A stretch of 64,000 nucleotides of DNA from Lichenicola sp964247725 (GTDB lineage Bacteria; Pseudomonadota; Alphaproteobacteria; Acetobacterales; Acetobacteraceae): the NCBI GenBank assembly GCA_964247725.1, contig CAXTVM010000004.1, forward strand, positions 1 through 64,000, read 5' to 3'. The notes under the pieces are model-generated. The model saw only the letters and a program-made list of their open reading frames with translations, ran no database searches and was not told the origin of the DNA. A program made the position numbers and the translations under genes. This document shows positions 34,371 through 41,527 of the stretch, one piece after another (the stretch's first letter is position 1; every line of letters begins with the position of its first letter).

Positions 34371-35065
34371 GCTCGACCGACGGCCTGGCGGTGCTGATCG
34401 TCGACGACGAGCGGCAGATCCATCGCTTCCTGCGCCCCGCACTCGAGGCGGTCGGCTACCGCACCGTGTCCGCCTACACCGGCGCCGAGGCGCTGCGGCT
34501 GGCGGCGAGCCAGGCGCCGGCCGCGATCGTGCTCGACCTCGGCCTCTCCGACCTGGACGGCAAGCTGGTGCTGGAGCGGCTGCGGCAGTTCAGCGCGGTG
34601 CCGGTGATCGTGCTCTCCGCGCGCGACCGCGAGGCCGAGAAGATCGCCGCCCTCGACGCCGGCGCCGACGACTACGTCGAGAAGCCGTTCGGGCTGGGCG
34701 AGCTGCTGGCCCGCCTGCGCGTGGTGCTGCGCCGCCAGGACCCGTCCAGCGAGGCGCGGCCGGACGAGCCGCTGGTCTGCGGTGCGCTGACCCTCGACCC
34801 CGCCCGCCACGAGGTGCGGGTGGGCGGCGAGCGGGTGGTGCTGAGCCCGCGCGAGTACCAGCTGCTGGCGATGCTGATGCGCCACGAGGACAAGGTGCTG
34901 ACCCACCGCCAGCTGCTGGGCACGCTGTGGGGCCCGGCGCATGTCGAGGACGTGCAGTACCTGCGCGTCTACATCGGCCAGCTCCGGCAGAAGCTGGGCC
35001 CCGCGGTCGCCCGCATGATCGCGACGGAGCCGAACGTGGGGTATCGGTTAATCCCGTCGGCTTGA
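34367..35065 (+). CDS. kdpE: KdpE, OmpR-family response regulator
   Basis: A 232-residue regulator. The receiver domain has VLIVDDERQ, the phosphorylated Asp in IVLDLGLSDLDGK, and the Lys of VEKPFG. The C-terminal winged helix contains LSPREYQLLAMLMRHEDKVL and ends in PNVGYRL. It activates kdp transcription, probably at the AT-rich box near 26468. The last 261 bp of its coding part recur at 35703-35963 on the far side of hicAB. Confidence 0.96.
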   Translation: MSSTDGLAVLIVDDERQIHRFLRPALEAVGYRTVSAYTGAEALRLAASQAPAAIVLDLGLSDLDGKLVLERLRQFSAVPVIVLSARDREAEKIAALDAGADDYVEKPFGLGELLARLRVVLRRQDPSSEARPDEPLVCGALTLDPARHEVRVGGERVVLSPREYQLLAMLMRHEDKVLTHRQLLGTLWGPAHVEDVQYLRVYIGQLRQKLGPAVARMIATEPNVGYRLIPSA

Positions 35066-35088
35066 GCGTCTGGAACCCGCCGGCAATT

Positions 35089-35107
35089 ATGTGTATAAAA
35101 TACACAT
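35089..35107. promoter_or_regulatory. Palindromic operator at the hicA start
   Basis: ATGTGTAT and ATACACAT are perfect 8-bp inverted arms around AAA, and the site includes the TATAAAAT-like promoter element and the first bases of the hicA ATG. HicB antitoxins contain a ribbon-helix-helix domain and repress their own operon, so this is the likely HicB operator. Confidence 0.6.
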
Positions 35108-35297
35108 GAATAGCCGGGACATCATCCGCGCGATCGAGGCTGGCGGATGGTCCCACATCGCCACCAAGGGCGATCATTGGCAGTTCAAGCATCCCACCCG
35201 CCCCGGCCGCGTGACGGTGCCGCATCCCAAGCGTGACCTGCCGATCGGCACGCTCAGGAGCATCGAGAGGCAGGCCGGCGTGAAACTGAGGCGATGA
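35106..35297 (+). CDS. hicA: HicA mRNA interferase toxin
   Basis: A 63-residue protein with the double-stranded RNA-binding-like HicA fold. SRDIIRAIEAGGWSHIATKGD leads to the catalytic His in GDHWQFKHP, then GRVTVPHPKRDLPIGTLRSI as in the family. It cleaves mRNA unless bound by HicB. ATG 35106 is used because the family begins there, although a leaderless-like start overlapping the operator is unusual. It overlaps hicB by 4 bp. Confidence 0.88.
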   Translation: MNSRDIIRAIEAGGWSHIATKGDHWQFKHPTRPGRVTVPHPKRDLPIGTLRSIERQAGVKLRR

Positions 35298-35683
35298 CGA
35301 TGGCGACCTACATCGCGCTGCTGCGCAAGGACGCGACCAGCGACTACGGCGTGGACTTCCCTGACCTGCCTGGCTGCGTCACCGCCGGCCGCACCCTTGA
35401 GGAGGCCCGGCGTGCGGCGGCGGAGGCTCTGGCGCTGCACCTGGAAGGCATGACGGCGGACGGCGACATGGTGCCGCCCCCATCCGGGCTCGACGCCGTG
35501 ATGGGCGATCCGCACAATGTGGATGCCGTGGCTTTCCTGGTCGATGCGCGGGTCGCGGCGCCGCGGGCGGTTCGGGTCAACGTCATGCTGCCGGAAGACC
35601 TGCTGCAGGCGATCGACAGGGTGACCGGCAACCGCAGCCGGTTCCTAGCGGATGCGGCGCGCGCGAAGCTGCGCGTGGTCTGA
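35294..35683 (+). CDS. hicB: HicB antitoxin
   Basis: A 129-residue antitoxin. The N-terminal degenerate RNase-H-like domain has YGVDFPDLPGCVTAGRTLEE and AALALHLEGM-like helices; the C-terminal RVNVMLPEDLLQAIDRV segment is a ribbon-helix-helix DNA-binding domain. It neutralises HicA and would bind the palindrome at 35089. ATG 35294 overlaps the hicA stop (ATGA). A partial kdpE copy starts about 20 bp after its stop. Confidence 0.88.
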   Translation: MTMATYIALLRKDATSDYGVDFPDLPGCVTAGRTLEEARRAAAEALALHLEGMTADGDMVPPPSGLDAVMGDPHNVDAVAFLVDARVAAPRAVRVNVMLPEDLLQAIDRVTGNRSRFLADAARAKLRVV

Positions 35684-35702
35684 TGCGCGCTTGCCGACGG
35701 TG

Positions 35703-35963
35703 TGCGGCGCGCTGAGCCTCGACCCCGCCCGCCACGAGGTGCGGGTGGGCGGCGAGCGGGTGGTGCTGAGCCCGCGCGAGTACCAGCTGCTGGCGATGCT
35801 GATGCGCCACGAGGACAAGGTGCTGACCCACCGCCAGCTGCTGGGCACGCTGTGGGGCCCGGCGCATGTCGAGGACGTGCAGTACCTGCGCGTCTATATC
35901 GGCCAGCTCCGGCAGAAGCTGGGCCCCGCGGTGGCACGGATGATCGCGACGGAGCCGAACGTG
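35703..35963 (+). pseudogene. Partial duplicate of kdpE (DNA-binding domain only)
   Basis: This 261-bp stretch aligns without gaps to 34778-35038 with about six mismatches by eye. Five are silent third-position changes and one replaces Thr by Ser, so the copy diverged while still selected as protein. No receiver domain precedes it. The frame opens at ATG 35652 inside hicB and runs to 36035 with a new C-terminus after PNV. It could make a 127-residue receiver-less DNA-binding peptide, but is more likely a remnant. Confidence 0.8.
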
Positions 35964-36053
35964 AGGGATCAGCTAATTTTATCGATATGGATGGTTGCGC
36001 TGGAAGAAAATTTTAGTCTAACTTCACTCAGCTAAACTTTGGAGGCTAAATCG

Positions 36054-36215
36054 ATGCGTAGTCCGGAAGCTCATATCAAGGACGCGAAAACGTCGGCTGC
36101 CAAAGCGCACAAGGCGCTTGACCTCAGGCTGAGGCGAGCAGTCAGTCAACAGGAGGGACATGCCCGATCCCCGATCAAGGCTTCAAAAGCCAAATTGAGG
36201 CTTGTGAAAGCTTGA
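36054..36215 (+). CDS. Small basic hypothetical protein
   Basis: A 53-residue Lys/Arg/Ala-rich protein in AT-rich DNA. GGAGG lies eight bases before ATG 36054. Its start RSPEAHIKDAKTSAAKAHKA resembles that of the 86-residue protein at 36618 (RSPSTHIANALASVAKAQEA), which suggests a shared ancestor. The remainder is basic and could bind nucleic acid. No known family was recognised. Confidence 0.45.
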   Translation: MRSPEAHIKDAKTSAAKAHKALDLRLRRAVSQQEGHARSPIKASKAKLRLVKA

Positions 36216-36617
36216 CTGCTGTTCGTACATGGTTTGGGTGTGGTGATGATGGCTACCTGTATGCCTTTTGCTTTATTCATTTTGGATCGAGTAGAAAGTA
36301 CTGATTGAGTAGGTGCAGCCACGCGGCAAAATGTCACTTAGAGATCTGCGCCGGACCATCTCAATGGTGTTCCGGCGCAGCAGAAACACGGTTGATGACA
36401 CTCCATTCTAGCCGCTGCTAATCTCCGCAATGCTATCTGGCCAAGAACTGCTGGATTAGATCAAAGGAGTAGAGGCTGTGATCTGTTAAAAAACATCTAT
36501 TTATCCCTCAACTTGCTCTGCATTGCCGTGTCAACTTTTAGCTTAATCTCCAAAGTGTGGACGGAGGTTGCTCAAGATTGTGCTTTAGTGTTAGACCAAT
36601 AAAGATAGGAAGTAAAA
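36216..36617. other. AT-rich intergenic stretch between the two related small genes
   Basis: About 400 bp with visibly lower GC than the flanks. Apart from the hairpin at 36346-36380 no gene, IS or repeat was recognised. A 63-codon frame on the minus strand has no ribosome site or family signal. Confidence 0.45.
36346..36380 (+). terminator. Strong hairpin, possible terminator
   Basis: CTGCGCCGGA (36346-36355) pairs perfectly with TCCGGCGCAG (36371-36380), and the inner CCAT/ATGG extends the stem across a small bulge. It is 130 bp after the 53-residue gene. It lacks a T-run, so a structural role is also possible. Confidence 0.45.
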
Positions 36618-36878
36618 ATGGCTCGTAGTCCTTCGACGCACATCGCGAATGCACTGGCATCTGTGGCAAAGGCACAAGAGGCGATGAACGCACAGTTGCA
36701 GACACATGCCAAAATTCTTATAAATCAGGGTAAAGACATAGCTAGACTTGAAAAAAATATTGCTGATTTTCGATTATCAGCAATAAAGAATGATCTTGCT
36801 GCCGGAATGTCAGGACGAGAAGTTGCAGCGAAATATAGTTTATCGGAAGGCCGTATTTCTCAAATAAAGCACTCATGA
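36618..36878 (+). CDS. Small protein with coiled-coil and C-terminal HTH
   Basis: An 86-residue protein. The first half (MARSPSTHIANALASVAKAQ onward) is helical with a coiled-coil-like pattern to about residue 55; the end GMSGREVAAKYSLSEGRISQ is a helix-turn-helix of the type found in resolvases and transposase N-termini. AGGAAG precedes ATG 36618. Codon use is AT-rich, unlike the following FAH gene. Together with the related peptide at 36054 it looks acquired. Its function is unknown; DNA binding is likely. Confidence 0.6.
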   Translation: MARSPSTHIANALASVAKAQEAMNAQLQTHAKILINQGKDIARLEKNIADFRLSAIKNDLAAGMSGREVAAKYSLSEGRISQIKHS

Positions 36879-36884
36879 CTTAAG

Positions 36885-37574
36885 ATGCGACCAATCACAG
36901 TGCAGGTGCCGACCATCCCGGTCGAGGACGGGAGCGCGTTCCCGGTGCGGCGGATCTGGTGCGTCGGCCAGAATTACGCCGACCACGCCCGCGAGATGGG
37001 CGGCGATCCGGACCGGGCGCCGCCGTTCTTCTTCGCCAAGCACGCCGATGCCGTGGTGCCGGGCGGCGGCCAGCTCGACTTCCCGGTGCAGACCGCCTCG
37101 CTGCATCACGAGGTCGAGCTGGTGGCGGCGATCGGGCAGGGCGGCCGCGACATCGATCCGGCCGCGGCGCTGGAGCACGTGTTCGGCTATGCGGTCGACC
37201 TCGACATGACCCGCCGCGACCTGCAGGCCGAGGCCAAGCGGCTCGGCCGGCCGTGGGAGTTTGCGAAATCGTTCGACCAGTCGTGCCCGATCGGCACGCT
37301 GGCGCCGGCGTCCCGCATCGGCCATCCGCGCGCCGGCGCCCTCACGCTGTCGGTCGGCGGCGAGGTCCGGCAGTCCGGCGACCTGTCGCAGATGATCTGG
37401 ACGGTGCCGGACACGATCGCCTTCCTGTCGCGCCACGTGACGCTGCTGCCGGGCGACCTCATCATGACCGGCACCCCCGCCGGGGTGGGGCCGGTGCAGC
37501 CCGGCGACCGCCTCGTCGGCGCCCGCGCCGGGGTCGGCGAGGTCAGCGTCACCTATGGGAGCGTCCGGTCATGA
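36885..37574 (+). CDS. Fumarylacetoacetate hydrolase family protein
   Basis: A 229-residue FAH-fold enzyme. RIWCVGQNYADHAREMG and FFFAKHADAV mark the N-terminus, HHEVELVAAIG supplies the metal-binding Glu pair, and GYAVDLDMTRRDLQ, KSFDQSCPIG and GDLIMTGTPAGVGPVQPGD are typical of fumarylpyruvate or acylpyruvate hydrolases. It cleaves C-C bonds in the last steps of aromatic ring degradation. Its stop overlaps the next SDR gene (ATGA), so the two form an operon. Confidence 0.9.
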   Translation: MRPITVQVPTIPVEDGSAFPVRRIWCVGQNYADHAREMGGDPDRAPPFFFAKHADAVVPGGGQLDFPVQTASLHHEVELVAAIGQGGRDIDPAAALEHVFGYAVDLDMTRRDLQAEAKRLGRPWEFAKSFDQSCPIGTLAPASRIGHPRAGALTLSVGGEVRQSGDLSQMIWTVPDTIAFLSRHVTLLPGDLIMTGTPAGVGPVQPGDRLVGARAGVGEVSVTYGSVRS

Positions 37575-38278
37575 ACGACACCGACCTCGTCCTGGTCACC
37601 GGCGCCTCGCGTGGGCTGGGGGCGGCGATGGTCCGCCAGCTGCTGGGCGCCGGCCACCGCGTCGCCGCCTGCGCCCGTGGTGCCGCGCCGCTGGCCGCGG
37701 ACCGGCTGCGCTGGACCTCGCTTGACCTCGCCGACGCGCAGGCGGCGTACGACTGGGCGGTGCGGGCGGTGGCCGACGGGCCGCGTCCGCAGGCGGTCTC
37801 GCTGATCCTCAACGCCGGCATGGTGGAGCCGGTGGCGGCGGTGGAGGAGCTGACGGCAGGGGCGCTGGAGACGCACATGCGGCTCAACCTCGTGTCGCCG
37901 ATGCTGACCGCGTCCGGCTTCCTGCGGGCGACCGCGGACTGGGCGGTGCCGCGCCGGGTGCTGGCGATCTCGTCCGGCGCCGCGCGGCGCGGCATCGCGC
38001 ACTGGAGCGCCTACTGCGCCGCCAAGGCCGGGCTCGACAACTTCGTGCGCGCGATCAATGCCGAGGGCAGGGTGCGGGCGGTGTCGCTGGCGCCGGGCAT
38101 GATCGACACCGCGATGCAGGCAGTCATCCGCAGCGTGCCGTCGCCGCAGCGGGAGCGGTTCCAGGCATTTCACGACGACGGCGCGCTGGCGACGCCGGAG
38201 GCCGCGGCGCGGGCGGTGCTCGCCCATCTGGCCCGCGACGATTTCGGCGCCACCGAGATCGCCGACGTGCGCGGCTGA
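37571..38278 (+). CDS. Short-chain dehydrogenase/reductase
   Basis: A 235-residue SDR. The cofactor motif GASRGLGAA (about 11-19), NAG in LILNAGMVEP, the catalytic Ser in AISSGAARRG and the YCAAK (YxxxK) active site are all present, so it should be active. The ATG overlaps the FAH stop. Function with the FAH enzyme is likely but the substrate is unknown. A short hairpin follows at 38280. Confidence 0.9.
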   Translation: MNDTDLVLVTGASRGLGAAMVRQLLGAGHRVAACARGAAPLAADRLRWTSLDLADAQAAYDWAVRAVADGPRPQAVSLILNAGMVEPVAAVEELTAGALETHMRLNLVSPMLTASGFLRATADWAVPRRVLAISSGAARRGIAHWSAYCAAKAGLDNFVRAINAEGRVRAVSLAPGMIDTAMQAVIRSVPSPQRERFQAFHDDGALATPEAAARAVLAHLARDDFGATEIADVRG

Positions 38279-38279
38279 T

Positions 38280-38294
38280 TTTGCCGGAGGCAAA
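38280..38294 (+). terminator. Short hairpin after the SDR gene
   Basis: TTTGCC and GGCAAA form a 6-bp stem around GGA directly after the stop codon. It is short and without a clear T-run, so it is a weak candidate. Confidence 0.3.
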
Positions 38295-38318
38295 GTTGTA
38301 GAATCATGGAGTTAGGAT

Positions 38319-38367
38319 GATCCCACGCCTGGTAGGCCAACGATGCGTCGCCACCATATCTGGTATT
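38319..38367 (+). promoter_or_regulatory. Paired NrdR-like boxes upstream of nrdB
   Basis: CCCACGCCTGGTAGG and CCACCATATCTGGTATT share CTGGTA at 38329 and 38360, exactly 31 bp apart. The second box has perfect arms ACCA/TGGT. The spacing equals that of the pair before nrdA and the known NrdR geometry, and the sites lie about 90-130 bp before the nrdB start. Confidence 0.5.
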
Positions 38368-38455
38368 ATTCGCCGGCCGGGCCATACTCAGCCCACGACT
38401 CGTGGATGAGGCCGCAAGGCCCGCCACGGCGTCCTCGCTTCGGAGTTTCCCCACC

Positions 38456-39487
38456 ATGGACCAGCATCCCGTCGGCACCCGCCTCGACCTGCTGACCGCG
38501 AACCCGGTCTACAAGCCGTTCCGCTACCCCTGGGCCTACGACGCCTGGCTCACCCAGCAGCGGGTCCACTGGCTGCCCGAGGAGGTGCCGCTCGCCGACG
38601 ACGTCAAGGACTGGCACAAGAACCTCTCGGCATCCGAGCAGAACCTGGTCACGCAGATCTTCCGCTTCTTCACGCAGTCGGACGTCGAGGTGAACAACTG
38701 CTACATGAAGCATTATAGCCAGGTGTTCAAACCCACCGAGGTGCTGATGATGCTGTCGGCGTTCTCGAACATCGAGACCATCCACATCGCCGCCTACAGC
38801 CACCTACTCGACACCATCGGCATGCCCGAGGCGGAGTACTCGGCTTTCCTCGGCTACAAGGAGATGAAGGACAAGTACGACTACATGCAGGGCTTCCGGG
38901 TGGACTCCAAGCACGAGATCGCCAAGACCCTGGCTGCGTTCGGCGCCTTCACCGAGGGGCTGCAGCTGTTCGCCTCGTTCGCGATCCTGCTGAACTTCCC
39001 ACGCCACAACAAGCTGAAGGGCATGGGCCAGATCGTCACCTGGTCGGTGCGCGACGAGACCCTGCACTGCCTCTCCGTGATCCGGCTGTTCCGCACCTTC
39101 ATCCAGGAGAACCCGGAGATCTGGACCGACCAGCTGCGCCAGGAGCTGGCGGACATCTGCGCCACCATCGTGCATCACGAGGACGCCTTCATCGACCTCG
39201 CCTTCGAGCTGGGCCCGGTCGAGGGGCTCGATGCGGCCCAGGTCAAGACCTACATCCGCTTCATTGCCGACCGCCGCCTGGCGCAGCTGGGGCTGGAGCC
39301 GCTCTACCATGTCGAGAGCAACCCGCTGCCCTGGCTCGACGACCTGCTGAACGCCGTCGAGCACGCCAACTTCTTCGAGAACCGCTCCACCGAGTACAGC
39401 CGCGCGTCGACCAGCGGCACCTGGGAGGAGGCGTTCACCTCCTCGATCGGCAGCGACTGGTACGAGGCGACCGCCGTTCCGGCCTGA
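38456..39487 (+). CDS. nrdB: Ribonucleoside-diphosphate reductase, class I beta subunit
   Basis: A 343-residue radical-generating subunit. Iron ligands and radical Tyr are seen in ETIHIAAYSHLLDTIG, with further ligand segments FTEGLQLFASF and VRDETLHCLSV. FVTQ-like and C-terminal EAFTSSIG.DWYEA-type end for docking to NrdA are present. ATG 38456 begins the family-like part; the upstream frame from 38402 is not conserved. The partner nrdA is at 1132, so the genes are unlinked, which is common in alphaproteobacteria. Confidence 0.95.
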   Translation: MDQHPVGTRLDLLTANPVYKPFRYPWAYDAWLTQQRVHWLPEEVPLADDVKDWHKNLSASEQNLVTQIFRFFTQSDVEVNNCYMKHYSQVFKPTEVLMMLSAFSNIETIHIAAYSHLLDTIGMPEAEYSAFLGYKEMKDKYDYMQGFRVDSKHEIAKTLAAFGAFTEGLQLFASFAILLNFPRHNKLKGMGQIVTWSVRDETLHCLSVIRLFRTFIQENPEIWTDQLRQELADICATIVHHEDAFIDLAFELGPVEGLDAAQVKTYIRFIADRRLAQLGLEPLYHVESNPLPWLDDLLNAVEHANFFENRSTEYSRASTSGTWEEAFTSSIGSDWYEATAVPA

Positions 39488-39598
39488 GGCGGCCCCGCCC
39501 CATCGGAACCCGGCATGGTCGCGATCCGTTGAAGGGTGGACGCCAGGTCTCCCGGCGTGCCGGGGGACCCCGCCGTCCAACCGTCCCGGAGACACACC

Positions 39599-40168
39599 AT
39601 GGACCGTCCGCTTGAGATCGCCTTCCACAACCTGCAGGCCTCCGAATCGGTCGAGGCCGAGATCCGTCGCCAGGTGGAGCGGCTCGAGGAGCGCCATGGT
39701 CCGCTGACCGGTTGCCGCGTCTCGGTGGAGGCGCTGCACCAGCAGCACCAGACCGGCAACCTCTACGAGGTGCACGTCATCCTGTCGGTGCGCGGCCGGG
39801 AACTGGCAGTATCGCGGGAGCCGCACCATGCCAAGGAGCGCTATGCGCACCCGGACGTGCACACCACGGTGCGCGACGCCTTCAAGGCGATCGAGAAGCA
39901 GCTGTCGGGCCTGCGCGAGCGCCGCCGCGGATCGGCCCAAGGTGCTGCGGACGGGCCGCTGTCGGGCCAGGTGGCGCTGATCGAGCCCGGCGCGGACCAC
40001 GGCTTCCTGATCGATAACGGCGGCACCCAGCTCTACTTCCACCGCGACAGCGTGACCAACGGTCGCTTCGAGACCCTGCAGGCCGGCGACGTCGTGCACT
40101 ACGTGCCGGAGACCACCGACACCGGCCCGGTCGCGGTCAAGGTCAGGCTGACGCCGACCGGCGCCTGA
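39599..40168 (+). CDS. Ribosome hibernation factor (HPF/RaiA) with C-terminal cold-shock domain
   Basis: A 189-residue protein. Residues 1-100 follow the HPF/RaiA fold (PLEIAFHNLQASESVEAEIR, then CRVSVEALHQQHQTGNLYEV). The C-terminal 65 residues form a cold-shock-like beta barrel: GQVALIEPGADHGFLIDNGG, TQLYFHRDSV and LQAGDVVHYV. ATG 39599 follows GGAGA. The fusion probably binds ribosomes and RNA under stress. This domain pairing is known in proteobacteria but less common than plain HPF. Confidence 0.85.
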   Translation: MDRPLEIAFHNLQASESVEAEIRRQVERLEERHGPLTGCRVSVEALHQQHQTGNLYEVHVILSVRGRELAVSREPHHAKERYAHPDVHTTVRDAFKAIEKQLSGLRERRRGSAQGAADGPLSGQVALIEPGADHGFLIDNGGTQLYFHRDSVTNGRFETLQAGDVVHYVPETTDTGPVAVKVRLTPTGA

Positions 40169-40276
40169 CGGTCCCCGCCCTAGGCGGGAACCGCGGTATC
40201 TCAACCAAAAATTAACGGTAGGATGCTGGATTGCGGCAGGGCGAGATCGTGGCCCGTCCGGTCTTCGAGGGTCGTC

Positions 40277-40600
40277 ATGCAGGACGTGCAGCAGCTAGAA
40301 AAGCCTCCGGCCTACCGACCGGCGCAGGATGGGCCGGAGGACCAGGCCGGCCTCGGCATGCTGCTGCACGCGACGGCGGCTCTGCCGCGCCAGCAGCGGC
40401 GGCTGCCCGAGCGCATCCTCGCCGCCGCCCACCAGGCCTGCGACATCGGCGAGCTCGACGCCGCCGACCGGCTGCTGTCGATCCTGGACGCGATGCTGGC
40501 GCCGGGCGGCGGCGCAGCCCCTGCGGCGCAGCGCCGCGTGATCGAGGGCATGGTCGCCGCCTACCAGCGCCTGTGGCACCTCCGCTGCGCCGGGACCTGA
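40277..40600 (+). CDS. Hypothetical helical protein
   Basis: A 107-residue protein, rich in Ala, Leu and Arg, predicted to be helical. ATG 40277 has GAGGG upstream. Segments LPERILAAAHQACDIGELDA and RVIEGMVAAYQRLWHLR look like a small repeat-type helical fold. No family was recognised. It converges on the methyltransferase gene with 20 bp between them. Confidence 0.6.
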   Translation: MQDVQQLEKPPAYRPAQDGPEDQAGLGMLLHATAALPRQQRRLPERILAAAHQACDIGELDAADRLLSILDAMLAPGGGAAPAAQRRVIEGMVAAYQRLWHLRCAGT

Positions 40601-40620
40601 CCGCCGGAGCGGGAGGGTCG

Positions 40621-41475
40621 TCAGCGGCCCCCGGGGCGGGACCCCCGGACCTTGGACGGCCGCTCCATCGGCAGCGCCGCCCCCTCGCGCAGCACCGCTT
40701 CCGCCGCCTCGGTGAAGCCGCCGTCCGGCCGGTGCAGCACCAGCCCGGGCAGCAGCATGTCGTCGCCGCGGCCGCCGGCGATGCCGGACACGATCACGAT
40801 CCGCGCTGGCCGGCCGGCCAGCGGCCAGAGCGGCAGCAGCCGGATGCCGCCAAACCCGTGCGCCAGCAGGGACGATGCCGCCTCGGCGTGCCGGGCGGCG
40901 GGCACGATCAGCGTCAGCGTACCGCCCGCCCGCAGCACTCCTGCCAGCGCCGAGATCCATTCCGGCAGCGTGCCCGCCGGCGCCCGCCGGGCGAGGTCGC
41001 GGCGTGGCGACGGCGAGTGGCTGGCCTCGGCGCGGTGCCAGGGCGGGTTCGCCATCGCGTGGTCGAAGCGTCCGGCGGCAACCAGGCCGGGATCGCCGCA
41101 GGCGGCATGCACCGAGGTGGCCAGCACCGACCAGCCGGCGAGGCCGTTGACGTCGAGGTTGCGCCGGGCCAGGGCGGCGGTCGCGCCATCCCGCTCGATC
41201 CCGGTCCCGTGCATCGCTCCGCCGCCCTGGCCGCCCTGGCGCACGCCGAGGCAGGCCAGCGCCGCGCCGGCGCCGCAGCCCGCCTCCAGCACCCGCGCGC
41301 TAGGCCCGGCCGGCACCGCGGCGGCGAGCAGCACCGGCTCGATCCCGGTGCGGTAGCCATCGCGGAACTGCCGGTAGATCACCCGCCCGCCGAGCAGGGT
41401 GCCGTCGGTTTCGGTCTCGGTTCCGACATCGGTTTCGACCTGGGCCGGCGCCCCGGCCGCTGCTTGACCACCCAT
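40621..41475 (-). CDS. SAM-dependent methyltransferase, TrmN6-like
   Basis: A 284-residue class I methyltransferase. The SAM-binding segment ARVLEAGCGAGAALACLG and the catalytic NPPW motif in HAMANPPWHRAE match adenine-N6 methyltransferases such as the tRNA1(Val) enzyme TrmN6; the GTLLGGRVIYRQFRDGYRTG start is also typical of that group. ATG 41475 has GGCGG upstream. It is divergent from the prenyl synthase gene with 52 bp between starts. The tRNA target is inferred from family only. Confidence 0.82.
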   Translation of the reverse strand: MGGQAAAGAPAQVETDVGTETETDGTLLGGRVIYRQFRDGYRTGIEPVLLAAAVPAGPSARVLEAGCGAGAALACLGVRQGGQGGGAMHGTGIERDGATAALARRNLDVNGLAGWSVLATSVHAACGDPGLVAAGRFDHAMANPPWHRAEASHSPSPRRDLARRAPAGTLPEWISALAGVLRAGGTLTLIVPAARHAEAASSLLAHGFGGIRLLPLWPLAGRPARIVIVSGIAGGRGDDMLLPGLVLHRPDGGFTEAAEAVLREGAALPMERPSKVRGSRPGGR

Positions 41476-41527
41476 CCGCCGCCGCCCATATGCTGCCACG
41501 CCGACCCCGGAGCGTGGAGGGACGCCG

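Noticed and set aside
36146..36337. 63-codon minus-strand frame in the AT-rich islet
   Set aside because: It overlaps the plus-strand small gene and has no ribosome site or recognisable sequence.
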